A stretch of 64,000 nucleotides of DNA from Bicyclus anynana (Eukaryota > Arthropoda > Insecta > Lepidoptera > Nymphalidae): the NCBI RefSeq assembly GCF_947172395.1, contig NC_069102.1, forward strand, positions 13,478,250-13,542,249, read 5' to 3'. The translations under genes were made by a program, and so were the position numbers. This document shows positions 10,623 through 22,066 of the stretch, piece after piece. The notes under the pieces were generated by a model. It was given only the letters and a program-made list of their open reading frames with translations. It was not told where the DNA came from and did no database searches. Numbering within the stretch: position 1 is the stretch's first letter; every line of letters begins with the position of its first letter.

Positions 10623-11209
10623 AGGTTCCAATAATTATGAACGTACGCTATGATGTTAGAAGAACATCATTGCGTACGAAATAAGAGAGGTAGATTGCTA
10701 ATTAGCAAACCTGAGCTCAGTCGTCACACTGTCATCGCGCCGTTGGAAACGCCGCTAAAATAATTTTTGTATGGCAGTTGTAAATACTAGTGTGGTTTAT
10801 GTTTTTACTGTACTCTGAGACCTATCTTCCTCTACCTCTATTTTTCGTCAAACATTATTGAACGTACGTAAGAAGAAACGCTTATCTGAAAAACCGCGTG
10901 CGTCCGCTAGTCAATATTATCTATCGTGTTGATATCTCAAGTTTGCGGAACAATGCTATTTCTTCTAATCACTGCGTACGCCTAGTGAGGAATGTATGAA
11001 TCAGGATCGATCTAAAACAAACGGTTGAAAGGGATTCCATACCGATGTGTGAGACCTGCCTGTCACAAAGGTCGCTTACAGTACAATTAATGTATAAACG
11101 CGCTTAGTAGCATATGTGGCCCTGAAATGACGTGGGATAACCTACGTTGCCTTTAAATGCAGTTTAGTTTATTCAATGATACGTTAGCTCTAGTCTAACT
11201 TGCGACAAA

Positions 11210-11348
11210 GTGAAGAGAAATAGACAAAAATATCGTCCAGTGGTGGCCGAGTTGTCCCAGTCCCATTTATTTCGTCTCAACGCAATGAAAGAGATAGCGG
11301 TATTTCTGGTGGCACCGTCATTGGATGACTTTTGTCTATTTCTTTTCC
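11210..11348. mobile_element. Small inverted-repeat MITE
   Basis: The left end GTGAAGAGAAATAGACAAAA is mirrored on the right by TTTTGTCTATTTCTTTTCC. A second, shorter element at 56655-56733 has the same ends and a similar stretch inside the right end, so this is a family and not a chance hairpin. The 170-codon open frame that starts here is partly this element and is not a gene. Confidence 0.7.
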
Positions 11349-11760
11349 GGCTCGCGCTTGACTCATTTTTGATCGTAAACTTAGATGAGGAATATGAATA
11401 TGATAAGACTTGCTTGTCTTATGCTTGCTTGCTTGTCTATAATTTTGAATTATCATTGCAGGGAATGCAATCTAGGATCTCAATAAAGCAAGACATTCTC
11501 AACTGTGTCTCAAAAGTTGTCAAAATGTTCTACAAGTGGTCGAAAGTTTGCCCAAAACACCGCTCCGCGAGCACGTATTGGGCGTTTTTTTCTGTTTTTT
11601 CCTATAATTTGGATTCGCGAGGCGGCTCTATGCGTGCAATGCGGCCCGAGACACGTAGCGGCCTTCTCAGAAGGTCTAATTGTAATGGCGGGTCCCGTAT
11701 TTGTGTGTTACATGCAGAGTGAGCGAAGGGAATATGAAGTCTATATTGCGTTATGACATT
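11349..11760 (+). other. Unassigned segment with overlapping open frames
   Basis: Two plus-strand frames stay open across 11505-11722. One contains ALCVQCGPRHVAAFSEG and the other KVCPKHRSASTYW. The block 11555-11700 is GC-richer than its flanks. An acceptor-like 'ttatcattgcag' precedes 11463. I recognise no domain; it could be a repeat, an exon or chance. Confidence 0.2.
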
Positions 11761-11855
11761 ACTACCTGATCACTGGGACATTATCCTCTTAAACTTCGGT
11801 TTTTCACAAAATCAACGAGCACCATATCTATGATTCATATGATTCTCGTTGATTT

Positions 11856-12263
11856 CGTTTGAAAATAGCCACCCAGACATGTAGGTATACTTTTCAAGAC
11901 ACTCTGAGGCTTGGGGGAGTGATACAATCAATAACCTAACTCCAAGCTATTGAGAATTTCTTGCAGATTGGGTCAAGTTGTAACACTAACCTATTCGATC
12001 ACACTCATTTTATAAAAGCGAAAAGTTACGTGTATTAATTAGTATTTCAAGACGACGAACGACTACGACTGAACCGATTTGGATGAAATTTGGAATGGCA
12101 TTTTTAACGTGGAAATATTATTTCATTGATCATGAGAAGTAAAATATTCTAAAAATTTGCAAGAAATTCTCAATAGGTTGGAGTTAGGTTGTTGATTGTA
12201 TTACTCCCTCGAACCTCAGAGAGTCTTGAAAAGTATACATATCTTGAAGGCTATTTTCAAACG
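11856..12263. repeat. Long inverted repeat (about 112-base arms)
   Basis: The arm 11856-11969, with 'gtttgaaaatagcc', 'tatacttttcaagac' and 'ttgagaatttcttgca', is repeated in reverse complement at 12154-12263 with few differences. The spacer of about 184 bases includes a Helitron-like piece ('actgaaccgatttggatg'). A transcript would fold into a long hairpin. It may be a foldback transposon or a hairpin small-RNA source. Confidence 0.85.
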
Positions 12264-12540
12264 CAATATTCAGAATTTTAGAATTAATTATTATGTTTAA
12301 TCGCTTTAATTTACCTTCAGTTTATGACAATAAACTTAATTGACTTTTTGTTTAAATTGCTTTCGTTATTAAAAAAAAAAATTATTTATTTGACCACTAT
12401 GATCATAATATATGATAATATGATAATTTGTTAATCTTTCTCTCAATCACACAATTGCAAAATATATTATTATTATTATTTTTATGTAACTAGGGCCTGT
12501 CATTGCCATATATAGGCCATGTCCTGGGGGCCTGGGTGTC

Positions 12541-12757
12541 TTTTTTATTCTTTACAAGTTAGCCCTTGATTGCAATCTCACCTGATGGTAAGTGACGATG
12601 CAATCTAAGATGGAAGCGGGCTAATTTGTTAAGAGGAGGATGAAAATCCACACCCCTTTTGGTTTCTACACGACATCGTACCGGAACGCTAAATCGTTTG
12701 GCGGTATGTCTTTGTCAATAGGGTGGTAACTAGAAACGGGCGAAGCCTCCCACCAGC
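12541..12757 (-). mobile_element. SINE family A, 5'-truncated
   Basis: From 'ttttttattctttacaag' it follows the family-A body through 'gatggaagcgggctaa', 'catcgtaccggaacgct' and 'cgaagcctcccaccagc'. The tRNA-like head is absent. Confidence 0.8.
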
Positions 12758-13440
12758 AAAAATTCAGAATTCAAAATTCAAAATTCTATTATGGTATAGA
12801 GGCCCCAGGACCTCATGTAAGACTAAGTACCTGTGCAAAGCAATAAGGTAGGTACTTTGAATGTAAGTATTTTATGTTTGATTGATTTTTTGCTGAGCCG
12901 CGGCGGTTATGATAAAAAGCCACCGAATAACGAACAAACACAAAAGAAGCATGAAGTTAAAGAAGCGATACGACGAAGCGTAATGTTCGACGTCACTTAT
13001 CCGCGTGGCCCGCTTCCAAATCGATTTTCCCGAAACGCTCCGATTTCGTGCTTCATTCTTTACATTCCTCCCTTGTAGGAACGAGTTTACACAGCTTCGA
13101 CTCTTTTAAATTTTATAAACGCATTCAAATTCCAAATTCATTTCAAAGTTGGCATAATTTAAAACCACTTTATAAACAGCAAGTTTGATTATTTGTAGAT
13201 ACTCTGCCACTGTTTTGGAATGCAGTTTTAGCAGAGAAGATTCGCCAAGAAACTCAAGCTTAATTTCAGCATCTCAAGGTGATTCAATTCCTCATTAAAA
13301 AGACGTTGGAAGTTGACAATTGGAGAATAAATAAGTAATCAATCAATCAGATCATCCTATGGATTACTGCTACATATAGGTATTTTTACGAACTTAAAAA
13401 ACTGCTTGTGACTAGCATCAAACTATGATATAATATCTAC
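12758..13440. other. Non-coding stretch
   Basis: A small AATTCAAA-type tandem lies near 12765. No gene or named repeat is seen. Confidence 0.4.
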
Positions 13441-13525
13441 ACAGTGGAGTTCAGTTCGAACTCTGTGCAATGCCCATTGTCACTTCAGCCACACTTCAGC
13501 TTTGCGACCCGTTCAAGTCGGTACT
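13441..13525 (-). mobile_element. LINE tail scrap
   Basis: The words 'gcccattgtcacttcag' and 'agctttgcgacccgtt' match the minus-strand LINE tail at 46387-46695. Confidence 0.5.
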
Positions 13526-13577
13526 TTAATTATTATTTAACAGGTCGCCTCAGTATGAAGTATCCGCGTATTAAATA

Positions 13578-13769
13578 CTAGCTGACGCTGCGCGCTTTTA
13601 CCCGCATGGTCCCTGTTCCTGTAGGAATACGGGGATAATATATAGCCTATAGCCTACCTCAATAAATGGGCTATCTAACACAGAAAGAATTTTTCAAATC
13701 TGACTAGTACTTCCTGAGATTAGCGCGTTCAACCAAACAAACTCTTCAGCTCTATAATATTAGTATAGA
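13578..13769 (-). mobile_element. Helitron-like (Lep1-type) element, full length
   Basis: On the minus strand it starts TCTATACTAATATTATAG and ends GCGTCAGCTAG, inserted between A and T as Helitrons are. Its 192 bases carry no open frame, so it is non-autonomous. Blocks 'gggctatctaacac', 'aatttttcaaatc' and 'gattagcgcgttcaacc' are shared with 20824, 24345, 42647 and 43358. Confidence 0.85.
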
Positions 13770-13928
13770 TACTTCAACCACACATACTTTGTAGCTCTCT
13801 CTCTTATTTTATACGCTTTATCATTTGTATAACAAACGATCTAAATATTTCTTCAACCCATAGATCCGAGGTTGCATATGAATTGTGCCGGCAAAGAAAT
13901 AAAGTGTTATAGAATGTACGTAACTATA

Positions 13929-14060
13929 TTAACATGTTCGCTGCGGTACGAGGTCAATTGACCTCGTACGTCTAGTGTATTCGAGAGTTACGAGGTGGAT
14001 GGACCTCGTACCGCTAAAGAGGAAAGTACAGAAATATCAGTGCCGCAGTGAACGTGTTAA
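13929..14060. mobile_element. TTAA-bounded MITE (piggyBac-like)
   Basis: The 132-base unit starts TTAACATGTTCGCTGCGG and ends CCGCAGTGAACGTGTTAA, an 18-base terminal inverted repeat with two mismatches that includes TTAA at both ends. TTAA is the target duplication of piggyBac elements. Inside are a perfect 24-base palindrome (13946-13969, with AGGTCA facing TGACCT) and a second inverted pair (13989-14010, TACGAGGT...ACCTCGTA). Confidence 0.8.
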
Positions 14061-14690
14061 TTATTTACTTTATATACATGCAATGTACATTGAACATTGC
14101 GTGTCCTGTATGTCGCTCACTACGAATATCAAAGCTTATAGTTTTTTAATCTTCGCTTACGCAGACCGTACTAAGGTTAACAAGTGCGGTGGAAGTCACT
14201 TTGGTATATTGATATAGAAGTAGCATTTCAATGTTGACTTATAACCGTTTATACGTTTAATCTAATCATTAGAGTAGTTATATTTCATGAAATAGGTAAG
14301 GTACCCACCGATAAAAAGGTAAAAGAAATTATATCTTGACATTTTTGGAGAGTTCGTGTAGCATAAAAACTCATGTTTTGACTAGGAAAATATTAAAAAG
14401 GCCCTTGAAATCTCACTTTCTCTACTACTCTTCACTTAAACTTTCCGTTGCCACCAAGATTCAAATCCATAATTGGCTATTATATTTACCTATGGTAGGA
14501 GCAAGGGCTGACAAATTTTCAGCTTTCATAAAATGAAGTATGTCTGGCCTTCGCAAGCTCTCGGTGTGTTTTAATTCATCATATACATATACATTTTAAG
14601 CGAGTAAAAACCTCCGTTTGTCGACTTCAGCTTTCATTCGATTTGTGGATTGTGTGATAACTGTCAAAGTGAAGCTTGAATGAGTCCGTT
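14061..14690. other. Non-coding stretch
   Basis: Nothing recognisable. Confidence 0.4.
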
Positions 14691-14699
14691 AATGTAATG

Positions 14700-14822
14700 T
14701 ACAATTAAAAAAAAATTCAAATTAATTTATTTCAAGTAAGCTTTCTTCACAAAGACTTTTTAACCGGTTCGAAAGGCAGTTTCTAATGAGAAGAGACAGT
14801 AAGAAACTTAATAAATATATAA
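14700..14822 (-). mobile_element. Retroelement 3' end
   Basis: Its reverse complement holds 'gtttcttactgtctcttctc' then 'ctgcctttcgaaccggtt' and 'acttgaaataaatt', the same order as 48280-48465. Confidence 0.6.
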
Positions 14823-14829
14823 ATTAAAC

Positions 14830-16215
14830 ATGCTGCGCTTAATCTCTACAAATCTCCATATCCTCCCATAGTTGTCAGTCTCGGCACGCGTTGTATCCAG
14901 TACACCATGCTTCCACATAGCTCCGTCTGTGAGCGCAGACTCTTGTGACTCACCGCTCCGCCCATGCGAGGCCAAAGTACAAGCGGAAGCGGGCGAGATG
15001 AAGGCAAACGATTTCAGCAGGGGTCAAAAAGTAGCTAGTGAAGATATGACGAGGCGTGTTAAAAACGGCGTTGGATATTAAGAAAAAAAAACAAATCCTC
15101 TCCCTGTTTGTTTCGTCACCGACCTTACCAAAAGCTTGACTTCGTATGCGTGGGAAATCATTATCCTTCGAATTAAAAAAAAACAGACTTGGCACAACTT
15201 TGCCACATATTTCCCGCTTTTTTCCCTTTAAAGTATGCCATTCCTAACAGTTTTGCTATCATGTACAAAAACATTTTTCATTAATCCGATTGGTAGTTAC
15301 GAAGATTAGCGTTTAAACAAGTGATTCTTTAACTATATAATATTTTATTACAAGTAATACGCACTCCACACGCTCGATATCGCTTGTATCATCGACCATC
15401 ATGATCTATGGAGTACCTAGTGAAGCGATAAGATGTATCTGAATCACGTCTCAATAAGTGTTAGTTTCTACCAGAAAATACAAATATAGCTAAACGCGCC
15501 TAAAGAAGTTTTAATTTCAGTAAACGCTGTCTCTTGTGAATTGCTCCACCGCTGTAACAGTTCATACGTTATTGTTGCACTGCAGTAGAGGAATATAATC
15601 AGACGCCTCGCGTATTTCCTTCCAAGCTATCCTTGCTTTATAGTTTGTTTTAATTCACTTCCTTCATAACGTGTCACGCGCTTCCCATTGTTAGACAGAC
15701 TAATCAATTGATAGACTTTTTCCATGTGTTTATGGAAAATCTCATTTAGATTTTAGATTTACAAAATTATCATCAACTGTAAAGTAGCCATGTTATTAGT
15801 GATTTAAATAAAACTTATAAAAATCTTTTAAGTGCCCAAGCAACCGGTAGTCAGGGCTCTAGAGTAAGGAAATTCATCAAAATTTATGCTGTCTCAAGGA
15901 TCATTCTTTAACCGACCCTTGATCCAACAGCCAAGCAAAAGCTTTTTAATAAATTAGTCGAAGATTTACGCTATAAGACTGAAACTGAAACTTATTATAA
16001 CTGAAACGACTATCGTAACAACAACGGTTGATTCAATTCCATTATTACCGATAAAAATGCACTTACGTGCGACATTTTGATCAGATTTCACAGATCTATT
16101 GAAACAATGGATCTTCATATCTTAAAGGAAATCTGAGGTATTGTGGAAAATTTCCTCATTATTTAATCATTCGATAATAAGATCAATATTGATTACTTAA
16201 TGATTTAAATATAAC
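14830..16215. other. Non-coding stretch
   Basis: A moderately GC-rich patch lies at 14880-15070 without any recognisable domain or paired splice sites. The rest is AT-rich and unassigned. Confidence 0.35.
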
Positions 16216-16216
16216 T

Positions 16217-16575
16217 TACTCGTTGGTCCAGTAGTTAGTTGGTGTCAGGTGATTTCAGATCTCGAGGTCCTGGATTAAAATTCATGTAATACTGAGCTTT
16301 TCTTTCTTTTCAAAATTTCTCATTACAAAATTTTCAGCCAGAAGTTCGGAAATTGGTTGTGTACTCCCAGTTACGTGCTTCGGAAAGCACGTTAGCCTGT
16401 CATAATCATTAAAATCCGATTGTTATGGTACATTGTCAAAATTGTTACCCTAAGTTCACCAATCTGCATTGGAGCAGAGTGGTGGGTTGAAGCTCCATAT
16501 TATCCTCTCTCCTATTAGAGAGATCACCATTTAGTGTACTGTGATAAAAATAAGGTCTAATAATGATAATCAGGC
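16217..16575 (+). mobile_element. tRNA-headed SINE, family C
   Basis: The head has 'cgttggtccagtagttag' and a degraded B-box 'cagatctcgaggtcctgg'. The body has 'acgtgcttcggaaagcacgt', 'accaatctgcattggagcag' and ends near 'aataatgata'. A truncated copy is at 44866-44945. Confidence 0.75.
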
Positions 16576-16689
16576 GTTTAAACGTTTATAGCAACCAGAT
16601 TCAACTGAATGAACTGATCAATTTAGAAGACGAGATGTATCTAGTGTAGATAGTGACTAATACAGGTTGTTTGACTTTCACTGCCATTG

Positions 16690-16812
16690 TGACGGGCACG
16701 TGACGGCCGGCATCAGCTGAGCGCCGGAAACGGACGTGACGTCACGGGATGTTGTCGTTGGTACAGGTTGCACTGTCTCTGCTCACGACGTTTAATCGAA
16801 GATGCACAATAC
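16690..16812 (+). promoter_or_regulatory. Possible promoter and first exon
   Basis: A CpG-rich block stands in AT-rich DNA with a CACGTG E-box (16697-16702) and a perfect CRE TGACGTCA (16737-16744). At 16802 an ATG reads Met-His-Asn and then meets a consensus donor AATAC|GTAAGTG after 16812. The arrangement suits a short first exon with a promoter just upstream. No downstream exon was identified, so the call is tentative. Confidence 0.35.
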
Positions 16813-16873
16813 GTAAGTGCGGATTTTTTGTGAACATCTGATTTCTTAACTATATTTCATTTATATTGTAACA

Positions 16874-16891
16874 AGAAAGAAAGAAAGAAAA
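16874..16891. repeat. (GAAA)n microsatellite
   Basis: Four to five GAAA units are followed by 'gtttattcagaatacac' and a duplicated 'aggaatacacaa'. GAAA tracts beside interspersed elements are common in Lepidoptera, and a Helitron-like fragment follows at 17055. Confidence 0.7.
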
Positions 16892-17054
16892 GTTTATTCA
16901 GAATACACAAAGGAATACACAAAGGAAAGAGAGAAAAAAAACAATAATTAAAATACATTGCAACTTGCATGATGTGATCCTAAAAGGGTCTCCACTCAGC
17001 ATATTGCTGTATCCGTGAGGACACCGCGCTGATCCTCCGTGGAGCCATTAACTA

Positions 17055-17210
17055 GCAGACACCACACGGTTTCACCCGCGTAGTTACCGTTCCCGTAGGA
17101 ATATGGGGATAAAATATGCTTATGACACTCACAAATAATGTGGTTTGCTAGTGGAAAAAAAAAATTTCAAAATCGGTTTTGTAGATTACCCCCTACAACA
17201 CCACAAACTT
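17055..17210 (-). mobile_element. Helitron-like fragment
   Basis: It keeps 'cggtttcacccgcgtagtt' and 'cgttcccgtaggaatatgg', then diverges. The TC end is not recognisable. Confidence 0.6.
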
Positions 17211-20200
17211 TACCATAAGAATTGGTTGATTTACCTTGTCAGTCTAGGTATACAATATGCATTCTAAAAGTTGCATGTTCTTGTCCTGACCATGACATTT
17301 ATTATTAGGTGTATTTTTGGTTCTAGTGTGGACAAAGTTACACAAAAGTCAAACGTCTAACAGACAACTTGTTAACTTTTGCAAAGGCAAAAATGGACAG
17401 TGTTTGTTCTTTATCATTCTAATATTTTACTTAGGTACTTGAAGGTAGACAAAACTGCTAAAACAAACAATAAAAAGCAGAATAAAACAAATAAAGCAAA
17501 ATCTTAAATATACAAAAAGTTAATACATTATAAAAACAACACTAGATGATTGAAAATACGTTTTGATGATATAGGACCACACATTCGAAACGTTGAGAAA
17601 TACCCATACTTAGATAGAGGAGAAAAAAGCTAATAACAAGAAGAATTAGGTTGTCGGCGTTAATTTGTTGAAACTGCGGCGTCCAGCGATGATCACTGAC
17701 ACCCGCCCATCGAACTGCTCCCAGCTATTTGAGACTTGAAAGACACCGACGTGATTATAAACATACAATCGCAACAATAGAATCGATAAGGAAAAGCAAA
17801 CTCTATTGTCAAAGAAGTAAGGCGTAAAATTTATAAATTTGGTGATGAAATAAGGCATAGCTCAGACGTAGAAACTTTAGAACTGTCAACTGTTTAAGGG
17901 ACCTTCTGCCAGCTTCGTTATGTTAGTCCTCAAACACGGCTCTGAAAAAGCTTTTGCATTTATCGAAGCCTCTTATTAACGCTGTTGCGGTTAAGTTAAG
18001 GAGCTTACAGAAAATACACAAAATAACTTTTTACAAGATGTTATAACATTTTACAAGATGTATGAACATTTCATATTCGCAGAACAAACTGGTACCTTTT
18101 TCAAGGTTGTCCTAAACATGACAGTATGGTGTTTGATGCTACTGCTACAGGCTTTCAACCATCTGAGCAAGCCAAAAACTCAAGTTTTGGTCTTGCCTTG
18201 CTTAGGTGGTTGAGGCATCGGACGCTACATCGGTGCTTAGGCATTGTAGTGTGTGGCACAATTTTAAAATAAACTTTTTTTCTTTCATTCAAAAAGCTCA
18301 GTAACATTTGTCTTCAGATTTGAAACTCAGAATTAACACTCAACAGCTGCATAATAACCGGTCAAACAAAGATAATAAACGGTCTGAGGTAATGTAATGA
18401 AGGATACATTCTAGTTGCTTAAACTTAGATCTCAAAGTTGCTACATCTGTACACAGCCTTATTGAAGAAGATTTAGTAAAAAATAATGTCATAATGTTCT
18501 AAAACATAAACGAAAAAGACTTCTATGTGTAAAGTGTTTAGGTGTAAAATCAAATGATTTGTATTTGGCATAATCTGGTGTTTAGGTCGCGGCAAATAAC
18601 AAACAGATCGGCGAAGTAATGACAGGGTAGTGTTTGTGTGATATTAGATGAATTATAGCGCAAATATTGTAGTTCGCCATTTATCTAACAGCCCCGCTAC
18701 GGACCACCTGCGTAGAGGACTCTAATGAGAAGCGGTTCTTAGAACTTTCCGATCCAATGGTGGAAAATTGCTGGATACTTGATACTTTGCTCTATTTTAA
18801 TGGATGAAGATGACAATTTCGAGCTTGGAAATTGATTGACTAGAAGAAAATTTGCGAGACGTACAAAGCTTTTTGATTAAGACTGGACTTTCTAGATTAA
18901 GTACAGGTCTCTATGGCTTTTAAAACTTAACTATTCCTTTTACTACATGTAGTTTTTTATTTATTTAATAAAATCTCCTTAAATGATGGTTCACATCACT
19001 TAGAGGAATGTATTTTTTTGTCCTAACCTGCTGTGCTTCGGAATGCGACAATTTTCAATTTATTGACGTTAACAAAAAGTAAAGAGAAATCCAATGATTC
19101 CATCAACTGTTATGTCTAAAGTTAACAATACACAATGAGCAATGAATATTGAAAAATTGGGTGTTGGAATGTTCTCCGGATCGTTTAGAATCGGGTAAGA
19201 TGAGGCGAATCGGATGATGGTCACGTAGCGTCCCAGGGAGGTTTGTGGATAGAAAGTTTGTGAAATATTGACAAATATCGAACCTTTTTTTCATTGGCTG
19301 TGTTACCGACTGACAACTCACTCACTCTCTTCACTCAAATCTACAAAGGAGATGGTCCATTTCAGGTCAACTCCTGTACCCCGTATCATTAAAATTTTAA
19401 AAATACAAGGATCTTATTAAAATTTATTAAAGTTAATAAATGTAACTAAATAAAAAGAAATAAATAAAATTAAAACTCATGGTTTAGAGTTATACCAAGA
19501 TGGCGCCCTTAAAGCAACTATGACATGACAATTGACAGCAAACGTCAAATCGATTTTACTGCATTGAAAACGTCATCAATCCGCCATTATTACCCTTAAT
19601 AGTGTTGCATTTCTTGGGAGATATTGAATATTATTTCGAAAGAATTAAAGTAAATTCGTAGATTTGTATAATCAAAAATAGTTAAAAAAAAATTTCCTTA
19701 ATTTCTGCTAGGGAACTTACAATGACTGGACCTGGGCTCCATACAATTTTCACATCTCCTTTATACAAATTATATCACCGCAAGGCGTACGAAACTGAAC
19801 ATTTCATTAATTACTTTTTTGAATGACAAGTAGTTAAGGGGTATAATTTTTTCCACTCATGCATCTGTTCTGAGCGAAATTATTCCGTAACATTAAGTAG
19901 CTTAGCGGAATATATTTGTCGGTAGGGTGGTAAATAGCTCATGGAAAACTAAAAACTTAAACGAAAATAAAAATCCTAATTTAACCCGAGCTGAGAATTA
20001 GCGTCGGACCAGGCCTGAGCCGTTGAAGTAGATAATTTAAGTATAATCCTAAATTGACCAATCTGGGAATCTTCCATTACCAATTAATGCACCAAAGGGG
20101 TTGTCCAGATTATGTCTTGATAGGAGAACAAATAGACAGACTGACATTCTGTTATATTTACATATTAGTATTATCTCTTGTGAACGTATAAAGAGATGCA

Positions 20201-20423
20201 AAGTTAATATCCTCGGAAACAATGTCGGCATATAAAACGGTACATATTTACTCCATACATATTCATATTTCTCATCGCATTGTAGTGGGCACTTCTTGTT
20301 TTTTTGATGCACAATAATTGTAATTATAAATCTAGGTACATTTTGTGACGTAAATACGTTTTTAATTTCCATATGTGGGAACATAAAATTTTCCGAAAAG
20401 CATTTAAGAGTTGATTTGGTTAA
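17211..20423. other. Long unassigned stretch
   Basis: About 3.2 kb with no recognised exon, RNA or repeat family. The 111-codon minus-strand frame at 20049-20384 has no recognisable domain and overlaps repeat-like text ('acatattagtatta'). A YY1/Pho-like 'caagatggcgccc' lies near 19497. Confidence 0.4.
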
Positions 20424-20545
20424 ACGCAGCTAATCTCAGGAACTACTGGTCATAATTGAAAAATTGTGGATTTATTGAAGTAGGTGAAGGCTATATGCCG
20501 ACGCCTGCGACTTTGTCCGCCCTTAGATCTATTTAATCCAGCCCT
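20424..20545 (+). mobile_element. Helitron-like fragment
   Basis: The words 'gctaatctcaggaactac' and 'ttattgaagtaggtgaagg', and the end 'cctgcgactttgtccgcc', follow the family order on the plus strand. Confidence 0.55.
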
Positions 20546-20823
20546 TACAGTTGTATCGCTGTAAAAATGGAGTAATTTATCTTGTTTTCCTAACATTTCC
20601 ATTCACTGCTCTGCTCCTATTAATCGTAACGTGATAAAAAGTACACTAGAACCTGCCCAGGAGGATGGAGAATAATTGTAAAGTTTCGTTAAAATCCGTC
20701 GATTAGTTTTTGTTTCTATAACGATCATACAGACAGACAAAAATTTTACTGATTGCATTTTCGGCATCAGTTACTAGTTATTTTGGAAATATATTTCATG
20801 TACAGAATTGAACTCTCTACAGA

Positions 20824-21023
20824 TCTATACTAATATTATAAAGCTGAAGAGTTTGTTTGTTTGTTTGGTTGAGCGCGCTAATCTCAGGAACCACTGGTCC
20901 GATTTGAAAAATTATTTTAGTGTTAGATAGCCCATTTATCGAGGAAGGCTATAGGTTATATATTATTCCGGTATTCCCACGGGAACGGGAACCACGCGGG
21001 TGAAACCGCGCGGCATCAGCTAG
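20824..21023 (+). mobile_element. Helitron-like (Lep1-type) element, full length
   Basis: It starts TCTATACTAATATTATAA after A and ends GGCATCAGCTAG before T. Internal blocks are 'aagagtttgtttgtttg', 'gagcgcgctaatctcagg', 'tatcgaggaaggctatagg' and 'gaaccacgcgggtgaaacc'. There is no coding capacity. It is the cleanest plus-strand copy. Confidence 0.88.
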
Positions 21024-21689
21024 TTTATTATAAGTATAGAAGAAGATAACATCACGCTACGACCAGTATAGAAGCAAAGCATCAATGAGAAATGTGGCAG
21101 AAACGGAGAAAATATATCTGAGAGAGCTTACATTGCGTACTACTATTACTATTTAGTTATGTAAAAATCATGACGGAATGATTGCTAAAAAACTACCACA
21201 GACTTATAAAGTGTGATACTGCATTGAAGTACCTTCGAGAAATAGGCTATAATGATTCCAAAAATACCAACGCGCATAGAAGTTGAAATAAAAGCCTGTA
21301 AGCCTCCCTGGGACAGGGACAGGGGGGAGAGAGGAAGGGGATAGTCAAAAAACCGGGATCGAAGCCGGGGGTCGATCGGGCGCGTGTGGGAACGGCGCTG
21401 CCATGAAATCTACGAAACTACACTTTTTTCCAAATAAATAAAAAACTTGACCACTCGGCGAGATGTTTTGGTACGATACGATGGCTGTATAATGGATATT
21501 ACTTACCGACAATAAATTGTTCATAATGAACTACCGCAAAATAATGTCTGCTTCTCTTCTATAAGTTAAAATTAAATATCAGTTTCGTAATATACCTAAC
21601 TACTAGTAGTAGACGCCCGGTTTCAACCCTAACACTCACTGATAACGTAGCTTTTTTATTGGAAAAAAAAATATTAACGCTTGATCTCA

Positions 21690-21843
21690 AAAACTGCTAA
21701 CTGTTAATCATAATAGATAAATGCGAATCTCAGAAACCGCTTGAATTACAAATATTAAATTTGGCAGGGAGGTAGTATATAGTTAGTAGAGAGGGTCGGA
21801 TTAAAGAAGTCTAAGGGCGGACGAAGTTGCGTGTGTCCGCTAG
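21690..21843 (+). mobile_element. Helitron-like, third subfamily, partial
   Basis: It carries 'tttggcagggaggtagtata' and ends 'gcgtgtgtccgctag' before T. The 'ggcagggaggtag' and 'gtctaagggcgga' blocks recur at 58895-59138. Confidence 0.6.
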
Positions 21844-21856
21844 TTAATATTATAAA

Positions 21857-22014
21857 GAGGTAAAATATGATTTTTTGTTACGATTAGGCTCCAAAACTAC
21901 TAGACCGATTTTAAAAGTTATTTTGCCAATGGAAAGCTACATCATCAGAGAGTAATGGCTATATTTTAGTCCCGTATTTCCACCGGAATGGGAATTACGC
22001 AGGTAAAACAGCGA
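21857..22014 (+). mobile_element. Helitron-like, diverged
   Basis: The words 'aaaactactagaccgatt', 'ggaaagctacatcatc' and 'tttccaccggaatggg' follow the family order. The terminal CTAG is replaced by the hairpin at 22017-22066. Confidence 0.5.
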
Positions 22015-22016
22015 TG

Positions 22017-22066
22017 GTTGATCATTTTTACATACTAACACATGTAACTATGTAAAAATGATCAAC
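22017..22066. repeat. Perfect 18-base inverted repeat
   Basis: The arm GTTGATCATTTTTACATA (22017-22034) is followed after 14 bases by its exact reverse complement (22049-22066). It sits exactly where the neighbouring Helitron-like element should end. Confidence 0.85.

Noticed and set aside
11210..11722. 170-codon plus-strand frame
   Set aside because: Its first 46 codons are a MITE, and the remainder has competing open frames and no recognised domain.
20049..20384. 111-codon minus-strand frame
   Set aside because: No domain, no splice context and overlap with repeat-like words. AT-rich DNA gives such frames by chance.
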